A stretch of DNA of 64,000 nt, from contig CP137682.1 of NCBI GenBank assembly GCA_037976565.1, forward strand, positions 24,389,973 to 24,453,972. Direction: 5' to 3'. The notes beneath the pieces were generated by a model that worked only from the letters and a program-made list of their open reading frames with translations, was not told the DNA's origin and searched no databases. Positions within the stretch are counted from its first letter, which is position 1. The number at the start of each line of letters is the position of its first letter. The translations under genes and the position numbers were made by a program. Shown here piece after piece: positions 10,877 through 23,452 of the stretch. Source of the DNA: Mesocentrotus franciscanus. Taxonomy: Eukaryota; Echinodermata; Echinoidea; Camarodonta; Strongylocentrotidae.

Positions 10877-11618
10877 ACTGACGACGAGGATGGGATTCGA
10901 ACCCAAGTGGACGGCGGCGTGTGCAACAGCAACATCATCGACGAGGGTGACAAGACCATGTCCGGAAGACCTCGCAAAGAGTCAACTAGATATGTACGTC
11001 GATCAAGAACTCGTATAGTTTTAGAAGGTGTGCTGTTCATTGAGTAATAGTCGTGGAACGATAATAGTTATGCCTGGACACATTGAACATAATTTAGCAA
11101 TGAGTGATAGAGCGACGACGATGTGCATGACAAGGTGATGACAGAACGTTGCTTCAAGAACTCGCTTCAAGAACTCTTTTCAGGAACTCGCTTTAAGAAC
11201 TTGCTTTAAGAATGTATTTTAAGTTTTAAGATACCGGTAGTTGTTTTGTTGAAGATTGATATTGCTGCATGTAGGTATTAGGAGAAATGTTTTTTAACTG
11301 GAGAGTAGAGTATTACTTTTATGGAAATCAAGGTCATTAATTATTCTTGATATTGATGTTATTTGAAATTTGAGAGTCGGTCAAGTTTTGAGAATGTTTA
11401 GATTCAATAGATCTATTTTTGAAGTGGGTTTGGAACATGTAATAGTAACTTGGGTTATTGATATTTAAATCCTTCGGAAGGTGTTTTAGTTTAAAGGATT
11501 AATTTCTAAGTGAATATATCTTATTGAAATCGAAATCTTTGAGATTAAGATAGACATAGGCAAGTTTTTGTACGCAAGTGGCACATAGTTTTGTCAATTT
11601 TTGTTGATACTTGCAGAT

Positions 11619-12748
11619 ATGGCTTTGTACGTTAAGGTTGAAGAGGGGGGAAGGAAATTAAAGTTTCCTTTGATGGAAACAGATGGGCCCCTCAGCTTAG
11701 AAGCATTACAAGCCAATTTCCCATGGCCAAGGGGCTGGTGTATTTAGACACAGACAGAGAGGAGGTAGTTGTACCTGCTATCGGGGGGAAGATCCATCCA
11801 ATAGGGGAGTGGAGTGATGCTTTATACCGGCCACTTCTGCAACCTAAAGAGGAAGACGGGGATAGTGTCCAAGGACAGTTGGGAAAGTTGCTATCCCGCC
11901 CCCCACCCCAGATTATTATGGCACCGGAAAGAAAGCTGCCCACATTTGGAGGCCGGCCAGGAGAGGTTGCAGATTTTGTCAACTCCATGAGGAGTGCTTT
12001 TGCCAAGTACGCCATACCTGACCAACAACAAGGGGCATTCATCCTAGATTACCTCAAAGACGGACCAAAGATGGAGGTGAAGTCGCTAATTAGAGAAGGG
12101 AAATGCATCGCAGATATCCTCTCGTACATCCAGGACTCGTATGCGGACCATGTCCCGGTGGGGGAGCTCCAACGACTATTCCTGGAGAGGAAGCAGCGAA
12201 AAGGAGAAAGCATTAGAGATTTCGCGTTGGACCTCGAAAACCGTTTTCTCCGCCTTACGAGCTGGAGTGACCGATTATATTCGGAACCAGAAGCCACCCT
12301 AGCTGAGCAGTTTATCGAGGGAATCAGCGACCGACACCTAAGGAACACCCTCCAAGATAGGTATGAAGGGGGAACCTCGGTTCAATTCCGGGAACTCAGG
12401 GAGGTGGCCATCAGGAGGGAACAGCGGGAGGAGGCCCGCTTCAAGAGTTCCACAGGAACAGTGCACCAGACGGCCCTCCAGTCACAGCTACATACACCGA
12501 CGAACCGGCCAGATGTAGAAGAGGTGATGCAGGCAGTAAAGGAGTTGGCCAATCGAGTCGTCGGAGCGGTCAGCGACCTAGCAATATCGCTGAAACCACC
12601 CTTGCCTCGAATGCAGAGAATGTACAATGCTTCAATTGTAGCGGTTGGGGACATTATGCTCGGGAATGTCCACATAAGAGACAAGGACTTCAAGATACCA
12701 GGACTCGTCAAGACAGGGGACAGGGCCCCAGTATACAGAGCAATATAG
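11619..12748 (+). pseudogene. gag: gag of unit 2, N-terminal frame broken
   Basis: ATG 11619 starts as in the other copies, but extra Gs near 11647 and 11682 and one missing C near 11720 break the first 35 codons. From 11723 a 341-codon frame then runs uninterrupted through the capsid-like region to 12748, including RKLPTFGGRPGEVADF, LERKQRKGESIRDFA and EQFIEGISDRHLRNTL. The C-terminal part of this frame passes the CCHC knuckle in the wrong frame, so the nucleocapsid is read only from the -1 frame, as in the other units. The differences are all in G or C runs. Confidence 0.85.
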
Positions 12749-15700
12749 ACGTGGTAGAAGGGAGAGACGGGCACCGAGAGGAGGACCATCTGCACCGTCA
12801 CCGTTTCCCCAACCCGATGGGTGGGCGTCTCTTCCTGGGCAATCTTATTCTCGGCAGCCACCTGGGGAGGGCTGGATACAGCAAACCGGACCCTTACCAG
12901 TACCTTTGCCCAACCCGGGAGTATGGATGCCGCCACGTACAGAACCACCAATTGTCCCATCAGCTTCGATTCCTTCGGAATGGATGCCACAAAATGGAGT
13001 ACCACCGCCTACATTACGACCGCAACAGCAAGAACAGGCTCCAGTGGTAGGACAGTCGTCGGAGGTGAGGGCTGCAACTGGTGACAAGGTGGCCGACAAT
13101 TTCCTCTCCAGGGCTGTCGGGGAGTGCTACTCCGCAAAAGTAAAGTTTGGAGGAATAACGGTTCCCTGCCTGTTGGATCCGGGATCCCAGGTAACAACAG
13201 TAGGGGAGACATTCTTTAACGAGAAGCTAAGGCCGGCGGGCTTTCGGATGGAGGAGATTCCTACCTCATTCACGGTCGTGTCAGCGTGCAAGGATACATT
13301 ACCACATATGGGATATTTTGAAACCAACGTGGAAGCGCTTGGCCACCTGATTCCTGGGAGAGTTGTTCTTGTGATCAGAGACAATACAGCCACCGAACAT
13401 AGCCAAACCGCATCAGGGATTTTAGGCATGAACATACTGCAGGAATGCTGGGAGCATCTGTTCAAAGCGGAAGGACAAGACTACTTGACAAAATTGCAGT
13501 GGCCAGATACTAATACAGCCTGGCAGAAGGCTTTCAAGGCGGTCAACAACCGTATCCAGTTGAGCCAAGCAAGGGATGCCATTGGGACAGCCCGTCTCAG
13601 ACAGGAGGGAAGTGTTGTGATATCCGCTCATCAGGCAGTGGTGCTTGAGGCGCAAAGTACGAGTGCAACGAGTGAGGGACCATTTGAAGTGCTTCTAGAG
13701 CCCGAAAAATGTAGCGCCTTACCGGTAGGAATAGATATCCAGCCATGTGTTGTTCGGATAGAGGAAGGGCGATTCCCCATCGTGCTCTGCAATAAGAAAG
13801 ATGAGGAGATCGTGATCCCAAAGGCTGTCCAACTGGTTGTCCTTTACAATGCATCAGTCGTGCGAGAGGTAGAGCAAGATGAACTGTCAGTCGAGAACCA
13901 TGAGAATCCAGTGGATGTGGACTGGATGAGTTTGTCTCCTGGAGAACGCACTGACCTAGAGTGTCTTCTGGAGAAACATCGTGAAGTGTTTTCAGCTCAT
14001 GACCAGGATTTTGGCTTCACAGACAAGGTCTCCCATCGCATTGATACAGGTGGTGCTCAGCCATTCAAAGAGCGACACAGACCATTACCCCCTACACAGT
14101 ATCAGGCTGTACGCGACCATATTCAAGATTTAGTCCGAGAGGAGTTGTTCGAGAAAGCCAGAGCCCTTGGGCATCACCGGTTGTTGTAGTAAGGAAGAAG
14201 GACTCAAGCATTAAACTTTGCGTGGATTATCGGCACTTGAACTGTCTTACAAGACGTGATTCGTTCCCACTCCCTAGAATAGAGGAGTCGCTGCAGGCAC
14301 TCGGAGGTGCAAGATACTTTACTGTACTGGATTTGACAAGTGGGTACTATCAGGTGGCCATGCACCCTGAAGACATTGAGAAAACAGCCTTCACCGTACC
14401 GTTTGGCCTCTTCGAGTACACACGACTCCATTTTGGCCTCAGCAACGCCCCAGCAACGTTTCAGAGACTGATGCAGAGATGCTTCGGGGACTTGTGTTAC
14501 TCTAGTGTGCTGATTTATCTAGATGACATAATTGTGTTCTCACATGACTTTGCCTCCCACTTGCTGAAGCTGGATCTGGTGTTCTCCAGGTTGAAAGAGT
14601 ATGGATTGAAATTGAAACCCTCAAAATGTCATATCCTTCAACAAGAGGTTCAATATTTGGGGCACCAGGTTTCTGCGGCCGGTGTTTCCGTAGACCCCGA
14701 GAAGGTATCCACAGTCCAGGGATGGAAGGAGCCAAGCACTGTCAAGGAAGTCCGAGCTTTCCTGGGTTTCACTGGCTTCTTCAGGAGGTTTGTTCAAGGC
14801 TATGCCTCCATTGCAGCACCCTTATTTTGTCTCCTTAAAACAGGCCCGGGAGTGAAGAAGGGCAAGAGGGGATCTGTCCTGGGATCACAAAAGGTGACAC
14901 TGGATGAAGATGCGAGGGCTGCCTTCAGGAAGTTGATAGAGTGTCTGATAAACACACCCGTTCTAGCCTACGCAGACTTCCAAAAGTCATTCCGTGTAGA
15001 GACTGATGCTAGTGGATCCGGCTTAGGGGCCATCCTCATGCAGGAAGATGCTACCGGAATAACCATGTCATCGCTTATGCGTCAAGGACACTTAGACCCG
15101 CAGAGCGTAGTGGACGTTATAGTGCATTCAAACTCGAGCTGCTAGCGGTGAAGTGGGCTATGACAGAAGCTTTCAGGGACTATCTCTTAGGCCAGAAGTG
15201 TACCATTGTTACGGACCACCATCCACTGTTGTTCCTTGACAAGGCCAACCTCGGTTGCACAGAGTTGAGATGGGTACAGCGCATGAGCTCCTTTGACTAC
15301 GAGATAAAGTACAGGCCCGGAAAGGAGAATCAAGGACCAGATGTTCTGTCACGGTTGGATCCACCCGATGGCATGGATACTGGAGGCCCCAGCACAGTGA
15401 CAAGCACCACGATTCAGGCCACATTTGGGCTGCACTTACCAGCGATTGAAGTTCCTCACTCCCTTAGCAGCCAGATCAGAGTTTGTCGCGAGGGAGGAAC
15501 TAGCTCGCTGCCAGGGTATACGTCAGAGGCGTTGAAAGAGCATCAGGAAGGCGATGAAATAGTGAGGACGGTGAGAGGGTTTGTTGGAAGGGGATCCCGA
15601 CCGAACAGGGAGGAGAGAGGTCTCTGCCCTGCGGCATCCTTGCGTCTCCTTCGGGACTGGAAGAGACTTAGTCTGCAGGATGGGGTCTTGGTCCGTAAAG

Positions 15701-17188
15701 TACAATCCCCAAGGATGCAACTGATCATTTCCAGATTGTTCTCCCCCAGGATCTACAGGAAGAAGTTCTTACCAGATTCCATGATGAAGCGGGCCATTTT
15801 GGAGCTAGACGCGTGTACCGTTTGCTGGCCGACAGGTTTTTCTGGGGTGGAATGAAAAATGATGTAAAGCTGTGGTGCACGGTGTCAAGGTTGTGCCGTT
15901 AGCAAGCCCCCTGTCCACCAGACTCGACCACCGCTTTCGACGATGACTGCAACTGCACCGATGGAACTGATTGCCATGGACTTCACCGTGTTAGAACCAT
16001 CAAGTGACGGATGTGAGAACTTGCTCGTTGTGACTGATATCTTCACAAAGTATGCCTGGGCCATACCTACCCGTGACCAGCGTGCCATTACAGTTGCGAA
16101 GGCCTTAGTGAAGCATGTGATTACCCCATACGGATGTCCCCTAAGGATCCATTCCGATCAAGGGCGCAATTTCGAATCAACCATCATAGCGGAACTTTGC
16201 GAGATGTATGGCATCCAGAAGAGTCACACTACGCCTTACCACCCGGCTGGCAATGGCCAGTGTGAGCGCCTGAACCGCACTCTGCACAACATGCTAGGAT
16301 CTCTGCCTGAGAGCAAGAAGCGACGCTGGAATCATTACCTGCCCTCTTTGGTATATGCCTACAACAACACTGTCCACGCAAGTACTGGTGTCGAACCCTT
16401 CTACTTGATGTTCGGGAGAAATGGAAGGTTTCCCCATGGTCTGGTCTTAAGTGGGGAAGGACAACCAAGGCGCCAAGGAAACGTCAAGTCTTATGTCCAG
16501 CAACATCAGTCAGAACTACGAACTGCTAGGGCGATAGCAAGGAAGAATGCAGAAGCAGCAGCTGTTGCAAGACGTGCCCTCCATGCTCGGAAGATATTTG
16601 AAAAGCCACTCGAAGTAGGTCATTATGTCCTTGTCAGACGTCATGGAAACCGAGGCCGTGCAAAGTTAGCTGACTTTTGGGAGTCCGAACCATGCATGCA
16701 TGGTTATCAAGCGCCCTTATGCTAACCAGCCAGTTTACGTTGTGAGAAATCACCTTGGTAAAGAGAGAGTGTTGCACCGCTCCCAACTCAAGCACTGCCC
16801 CTGGTTGCCAGAGGGGGAGAACGACGACCCAGTTGACACAATGTCCGACAGTGGAACGTCATCTGATTCTTCCGGACCAAGGCGTTTTATTTTGCAGCCA
16901 GGACGGATGGAACAATCTGGCCATTCATCCTCTGAATCAGGTGCGGAAGAAATATCTTCACCGCCACCACTTCAAGAACTTTCAGCAGGGTCTCAGGAGG
17001 TGGAGGGCGGTTTTGATGAAGAACCTGTGCTAGGGAGGCAAGGCAGCCTTTCAGATATCGACTCGACCCATTTGAGCGAAGCTGACTCGGTATGCTCTGG
17101 AAATGCTGGGGAGGGGATTAGGGTTAACCCCATGAGAAGTACCCGTAATGTCCCCCCAAGGAGGTATTCTGACTCCTACATGTACTAG
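12628..17188 (+). pseudogene. pol: pol of unit 2, frameshifted
   Basis: Same domain order as unit 1. Readable pieces are 12906-14189 (end of NC, protease, start of RT), 14222-15145 (RT with YLDDIIVFS, start of RNase H), 15148-15855 (RNase H, zinc-binding part of integrase), 15943-16725 (integrase core with HSDQGRNFES) and 16700-17188 (C-terminal tail). Breaks are a missing G near 14138, a missing G near 15056, a short C run near 15711, two missing bases near 15881 and an extra C near 16685. At the RT/RNase H junction (14696) this copy keeps four Cs and reads through, whereas units 1 and 3 have three Cs and break. Confidence 0.9.
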
Positions 17189-18000
17189 TATTGTTCGGAT
17201 ATTGGTTACTGGTCAAATTGTCATTGATTGGTAGAGATTAGATTGTCCAGGGGGGCTCCTTATTGAATTTTACTCATTTTGTTTGTTTTTGGTTCTATAG
17301 TTTTGATTGATAACATATAAAGGATTATGTATTTTGTTTAGAGACAGGATATGACTTTTAGCAACAAAATTTATTTTTGGTTTTGATATTTGCATAGAAG
17401 AAAATATGCGATAGGAAATTGCATACGATTTTTGTATATCATGTACACATGCCTTTTTATGTACATTGTACTTGTTAAGCTTGTTTTGGGTCTGGTATGA
17501 ATCCGTCCAGCATTGGGTCGCCCCATTCATTTTTATTGAGGTTAAATTATACTTACCGCTTGTGATACGTGGTTGACATTTGGACATGTCAATTTATAGA
17601 CATGTACGAATTTAATGGCGATAGATAATATGATTAGTGCATGCCTATTTGAGTTGTAGGTTGGGAGATAACTTTTTGGTGAGACGGCTTATGCTGGGTT
17701 TGAAGTCTCGACGCTAGTAGCAGTCAGTTAATTAGCCATGCTGGGATATGTTTTTATATTTGTATATATGTATTTATAGTGTATACTGTGTTTTACGAGC
17801 TTGCAAAATGACACTTAAAGGGGTTGCTGTGTAGTGGAAAGATACAGGTAGTGGTGCCGTTTGATATAGGTGTTATGTCGCCACGTGCTATATTAGTGGC
17901 AAGTTTATTTATGTGTTATACGTTTGTTGGTATAGTTGATGGCTTGAATATAATTGTTCCTTCGGTCATCGAGGGCGATGACGTTTTAAGTGGGGAAGGA

Positions 18001-19474
18001 TGTAAGGGGTTAGGAAATTACCCTGTGACCTGTAGAGGGCGGAGTGCTGGGACAAGCCGGCACTCTTTGCTTGGCCCTCTCACAGGTGAGTTGACCAAAC
18101 TTGAACCACTGTTATGTTTAGTAAATATTAATGTTGTTATGCTAAATATGTGTAATGTACATATGTGTATTGTGTTAGAACGATTTGAGTGATTATTTTG
18201 ATGTATCATATGGGTTGATATGATAATATAGAAAGCGAGGATTTAATGTTAAGATGTGTGATGCTTAGCGTTATGATTTGTTATATGCATTTATACATTG
18301 TAGTACATGGTGATGTACATTAATAAGTTGAACGCGCGGTACCAAAATTGGGTGTATAGTGCGTGCGCGCTAATGTTGTGCCTGGTCCCAGGGACAGGAC
18401 CAGGACCAGGGCTACGCTCTTATTGTGATGAGTAGAGGTCTTGGTTTAGGAATGAGGTCAGTGAGAACGGTAGGGAGCATAGAAAAGAAGTGCTTATAAT
18501 AGAAGTTGAATGTTTAAAAGTATTGCATGTTGTTTGTATTTTGGTTTGCTAAGGGGATATTAATTATGGCACTTCAAACGGTGATGATCGAACTTTGTCT
18601 GACTATGTAGCCATTCGAGGGTTTTTAGCGCCCTCTATCATTGTAAACCTTATTTCTCATTTTGCAGATTAAAAGAATATTGTTACATGTTAAATTGAGA
18701 TGGAATAATAGTAAGAGCAATGTTTAGGGTTAGACCAGGAGATTGTTGGAGTTTGTTTGGAAGTAAGAAAAGTATGGAAGATAAATATTTGAATTGGATT
18801 GGTTGATGAAAGTTGTATTTGATGCAGATCGATATAAGGAGATTTATAGTTTCCAGGATTTATCAATGTTTCAAGTCTTGGGATATTCTGATATTTAAAA
18901 GCAGAGATATTTTGTCTTTGTTCCATTATTATGATATTGTTAGTTTCATTATTCATTCTATAATATGTGCTTACTGTGAAAAGGGGAACCAGGATAGCCC
19001 TATTTAAGTTTATGTTAATAGGATGTTTGCATTGTCTTGATATTACAATGCACAAGTTAAGGTATCATTTATTGAACAAGAATTACGTAGTGATATTGAG
19101 GTCACATGATAAGGTTATTAAACCTAGCTTGGTGTGTTAGTGTATCCAAATATGTGAATGTGTTGCTTTATATGAGTTTTATATTGACTGTTACTTATTT
19201 GTTTAAGTATTTGGGTCAGGTATTTACCTTTGTTAATGTTGAGAGTTTCAGCTACATTGTACTGTGGCAATTGGTTTTTAAAGGGCAAATTTACTCGTTT
19301 TATATTTGATAACATGACATGTTTTGGGGAATGCATGATCTCCATGATTATCGGCATTATTATGTGATATGTAATGTGTCAGTTACTGGTTACTACTAAT
19401 AAAGACTCTTTGCTTGGCCCTCTCACAGAATCTGTCGTGTCATTGATTTCGAGTTCTCGATCGACCACCTCACA
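18001..19474 (+). repeat. LTR 3 (shared by units 2 and 3)
   Basis: About 1474 bp, TGTAAGG...CCTCACA. It differs from LTR 2 by only a few single-base or 2-3-base length changes. It is the 3' LTR of unit 2 and the 5' LTR of unit 3. Confidence 0.93.
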
Positions 19475-20216
19475 ACTGACGACGAGGATGGGATTCGAAC
19501 CCAAGTGGACGGCGGCGTGTGCAACAGCAACATCATCGACGAGGGTGACAAGACCATGTCCGGAAGACCTCGCAAAGAGTCAACTAGATATGTACGTCGA
19601 TCAAGAACTCGTATAGTTTTAGAAGGTGTGCTGTTCATTGAGTAATAGTCGTGGAACGATAATAGTTATGCCTGGACACATTGAACATAATTTAGCAATG
19701 AGTGATAGAGCGACGACGATGTGCATGACAAGGTGATGACAGAACGTTGCTTCAAGAACTCGCTTCAAGAACTCTTTTCAGGAACTCGCTTTAAGAACTT
19801 GCTTTAAGAATGTATTTTAAGTTTTAAGATACCGGTAGTTGTTTTGTTGAAGATTGATATTGCTGCATGTAGGTATTAGGAGAAATGTTTTTTAACTGGA
19901 GAGTAGAGTATTACTTTTATGGAAATCAAGGTCATTAATTATTCTTGATATTGATGTTATTTGAAATTTGAGAGTCGGTCAAGTTTTGAGAATGTTTAGA
20001 TTCAATAGATCTATTTTTGAAGTGGGTTTGGAACATGTAATAGTAACTTGGGTTATTGATATTTAAATCCTTCGGAAGGTGTTTTAGTTTAAAGGATTAA
20101 TTTCTAAGTGAATATATCTTATTGAAATCGAAATCTTTGAGATTAAGATAGACATAGGCAAGTTTTTGTACGCAAGTGGCACATAGTTTTGTCAATTTTT
20201 GTTGATACTTGCAGAT

Positions 20217-21647
20217 ATGGCTTTGTACGTTAAGGTTGAAGAGGGGAAGGAAATTAAAGTTTCCTTTGATGGAAACAGATGGCCCCTCAGCTTAGAAGCA
20301 TTACAAGCCAATTTCCCCATGGCCAAGGGGCTGGTGTATTTAGACACAGACAGAGAGGAGGTAGTTGTACCTGCTATCGGGGGGAAGATCCATCCAATAG
20401 GGGAGTGGAGTGATGCTTTATACCGGCCACTTCTGCAACCTAAAGAGGAAGACGGGGATAGTGTCCAAGGACAGTTGGGAAAGTTGCTATCCCGCCCCCC
20501 ACCCCAGATTATTATGGCACCGGAAAGAAAGCTGCCCACATTTGGAGGCCGGCCAGGAGAGGTTGCAGATTTTGTCAACTCCATGAGGAGTGCTTTTGCC
20601 AAGTACGCCATACCTGACCAACAACAAGGGGCATTCATCCTAGATTACCTCAAAGACGGACCAAAGATGGAGGTGAAGTCGCTAATTAGAGAAGGGAAAT
20701 GCATCGCAGATATCCTCTCGTACATCCAGGACTCGTATGCGGACCATGTCCCGGTGGGGGAGCTCCAACGACTATTCCTGGAGAGGAAGCAGCGAAAAGG
20801 AGAAAGCATTAGAGATTTCGCGTTGGACCTCGAAAACCGTTTTCTCCGCCTTACGAGCTGGAGTGACCGATTATATTCGGAACCAGAAGCCACCCTAGCT
20901 GAGCAGTTTATCGAGGGAATCAGCGACCGACACCTAAGGAACACCCTCCAAGATAGGTATGAAGGGGGAACCTCGGTTCAATTCCGGGAACTCAGGGAGG
21001 TGGCCATCAGGAGGGAACAGCGGGAGGAGGCCCGCTTCAAGAGTTCCACAGGAACAGTGCACCAGACGGCCCTCCAGTCACAGCTACATACACCGACGAA
21101 CCGGCCAGATGTAGAAGAGGTGATGCAGGCAGTAAAGGAGTTGGCCAATCGAGTCGTCGGAGCGGTCAGCGACCTAGCAATATCGCTGAAACCACCCTTG
21201 CCTCGAATGCAGAGAATGTACAATGCTTCAATTGTAGCGGTTGGGGACATTATGCTCGGGAATGTCCACATAAGAGACAAGGACTTCAAGATACCAGGAC
21301 TCGTCAAGACAGGGGACAGGGCCCCCAGTATACAGAGCAATATAGACGTGGTAGAAGGGAGAGACGGGCACCGAGAGGAGGACCATCTGCACCGTCACCG
21401 TTTCCCCAACCCGATGGGTGGGCGTCTCTTCCTGGGCAATCTTATTCTCGGCAGCCACCTGGGGAGGGCTGGATACAGCAAACCGGACCCTTACCAGTAC
21501 CTTTGCCCAACCCGGGAGTATGGATGCCGCCACGTACAGAACCACCAATTGTCCCATCAGCTTCGATTCCTTCGGAATGGATGCCACAAAATGGAGTACC
21601 ACCGCCTACATTACGACCGCAACAGCAAGAACAGGCTCCAGTGGTAG
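20217..21647 (+). CDS. gag: gag of unit 3, the best-preserved copy
   Basis: Structural polyprotein of a Ty3/gypsy retrotransposon, one open frame from ATG 20217. Residues 1-70 form a basic/acidic N-terminal region (MALYVKVEEGKEIKV), which looks like a small globular domain. Residues about 100-290 are capsid-like (RKLPTFGGRPGEVADF, LERKQRKGESIRDFA, EQFIEGISDRHLRNTL). Residues about 300-330 include a possible helix (EEVMQAVKELANRVV). After about residue 335 the frame reads the nucleocapsid region out of frame, so real Gag must end near there or shift -1. The start is chosen over the in-frame TTG 18 bases upstream because a 3' splice-like ACTTGCAG lies between them. The -1 frame is open from 20963, giving an overlap of nearly 700 bases with pol. 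Confidence 0.85.
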   Translation: MALYVKVEEGKEIKVSFDGNRWPLSLEALQANFPMAKGLVYLDTDREEVVVPAIGGKIHPIGEWSDALYRPLLQPKEEDGDSVQGQLGKLLSRPPPQIIMAPERKLPTFGGRPGEVADFVNSMRSAFAKYAIPDQQQGAFILDYLKDGPKMEVKSLIREGKCIADILSYIQDSYADHVPVGELQRLFLERKQRKGESIRDFALDLENRFLRLTSWSDRLYSEPEATLAEQFIEGISDRHLRNTLQDRYEGGTSVQFRELREVAIRREQREEARFKSSTGTVHQTALQSQLHTPTNRPDVEEVMQAVKELANRVVGAVSDLAISLKPPLPRMQRMYNASIVAVGDIMLGNVHIRDKDFKIPGLVKTGDRAPSIQSNIDVVEGRDGHREEDHLHRHRFPNPMGGRLFLGNLILGSHLGRAGYSKPDPYQYLCPTREYGCRHVQNHQLSHQLRFLRNGCHKMEYHRLHYDRNSKNRLQW

Positions 21648-23452
21648 GACAGTCGTCGGAGGTGAGGGCTGCAACTGGTGACAAGGTGGCCGACAATTTC
21701 CTCTCCAGGGCTGTCGGGGAGTGCTACTCCGCAAAAGTAAAGTTTGGAGGAATAACGGTTCCCTGCCTGTTGGATCCGGGATCCCAGGTAACAACAGTAG
21801 GGGAGACATTCTTTAACGAGAAGCTAAGGCCGGCGGGCTTTCGGATGGAGGAGATTCCTACCTCATTCACGGTCGTGTCAGCGTGCAAGGATACATTACC
21901 ACATATGGGATATTTTGAAACCAACGTGGAAGCGCTTGGCCACCTGATTCCTGGGAGAGTTGTTCTTGTGATCAGAGACAATACAGCCACCGAACATAGC
22001 CAAACCGCATCAGGGATTTTAGGCATGAACATACTGCAGGAATGCTGGGAGCATCTGTTCAAAGCGGAAGGACAAGACTACTTGACAAAATTGCAGTGGC
22101 CAGATACTAATACAGCCTGGCAGAAGGCTTTCAAGGCGGTCAACAACCGTATCCAGTTGAGCCAAGCAAGGGATGCCATTGGGACAGCCCGTCTCAGACA
22201 GGAGGGAAGTGTTGTGATATCCGCTCATCAGGCAGTGGTGCTTGAGGCGCAAAGTACGAGTGCAACGAGTGAGGGACCATTTGAAGTGCTTCTAGAGCCC
22301 GAAAAATGTAGCGCCTTACCGGTAGGAATAGATATCCAGCCATGTGTTGTTCGGATAGAGGAAGGGCGATTCCCCATCGTGCTCTGCAATAAGAAAGATG
22401 AGGAGATCGTGATCCCAAAGGCTGTCCAACTGGTTGTCCTTTACAATGCATCAGTCGTGCGAGAGGTAGAGCAAGATGAACTGTCAGTCGAGAACCATGA
22501 GAATCCAGTGGATGTGGACTGGATGAGTTTGTCTCCTGGAGAACGCACTGACCTAGAGTGTCTTCTGGAGAAACATCGTGAAGTGTTTTCAGCTCATGAC
22601 CAGGATTTTGGCTTCACAGACAAGGTCTCCCATCGCATTGATACAGGTGGTGCTCAGCCATTCAAAGAGCGACACAGACCATTACCCCCTACACAGTATC
22701 AGGCTGTACGCGACCATATTCAAGATTTAGTCCGGAGAGGAGTTGTTCGAGAAAGCCAGAGCCCTTGGGCATCACCGGTTGTTGTAGTAAGGAAGAAGGA
22801 CTCAAGCATTAAACTTTGCGTGGATTATCGGCACTTGAACTGTCTTACAAGACGTGATTCGTTCCCACTCCCTAGAATAGAGGAGTCGCTGCAGGCACTC
22901 GGAGGTGCAAGATACTTTACTGTACTGGATTTGACAAGTGGGTACTATCAGGTGGCCATGCACCCTGAAGACATTGAGAAAACAGCCTTCACCGTACCGT
23001 TTGGCCTCTTCGAGTACACACGACTCCATTTTGGCCTCAGCAACGCCCCAGCAACGTTTCAGAGACTGATGCAGAGATGCTTCGGGGACTTGTGTTACTC
23101 TAGTGTGCTGATTTATCTAGATGACATAATTGTGTTCTCACATGACTTTGCCTCCCACTTGCTGAAGCTGGATCTGGTGTTCTCCAGGTTGAAAGAGTAT
23201 GGATTGAAATTGAAACCCTCAAAATGTCATATCCTTCAACAAGAGGTTCAATATTTGGGGCACCAGGTTTCTGCGGCCGGTGTTTCCGTAGACCCGAGAA
23301 GGTATCCACAGTCCAGGGATGGAAGGAGCCAAGCACTGTCAAGGAAGTCCGAGCTTTCCTGGGTTTCACTGGCTTCTTCAGGAGGTTTGTTCAAGGCTAT
23401 GCCTCCATTGCAGCACCCTTATTTTGTCTCCTTAAAACAGGCCCGGGAGTGA
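21224..23452 (+). pseudogene. pol: pol of unit 3, part 1: nucleocapsid, protease, reverse transcriptase
   Basis: The frame is -1 relative to gag and open from 20963. It begins with a CCHC knuckle at 21224-21265 (CFNCSGWGHYAREC, spacing C2C4H4C), then an Arg/Gly-rich and Pro-rich linker. The retropepsin region follows with LLDPGSQVTT at 21767 on: the usual D-T/S-G is D-P-G here. The RT has SPWASPVVVVRKKD, CVDYRHLN, FGLSNAPATFQRLM and the catalytic YLDD at 23114-23125. The frame breaks near 23296, where three Cs stand in place of the four in unit 2, and continues in the next segment. Confidence 0.9.

Noticed and set aside
21300..21330. GGGCCCC slippery site in the gag/pol overlap
   Set aside because: It is not in the X XXY YYZ register of the gag frame, is downstream of the zinc knuckle, and its C count varies between copies.
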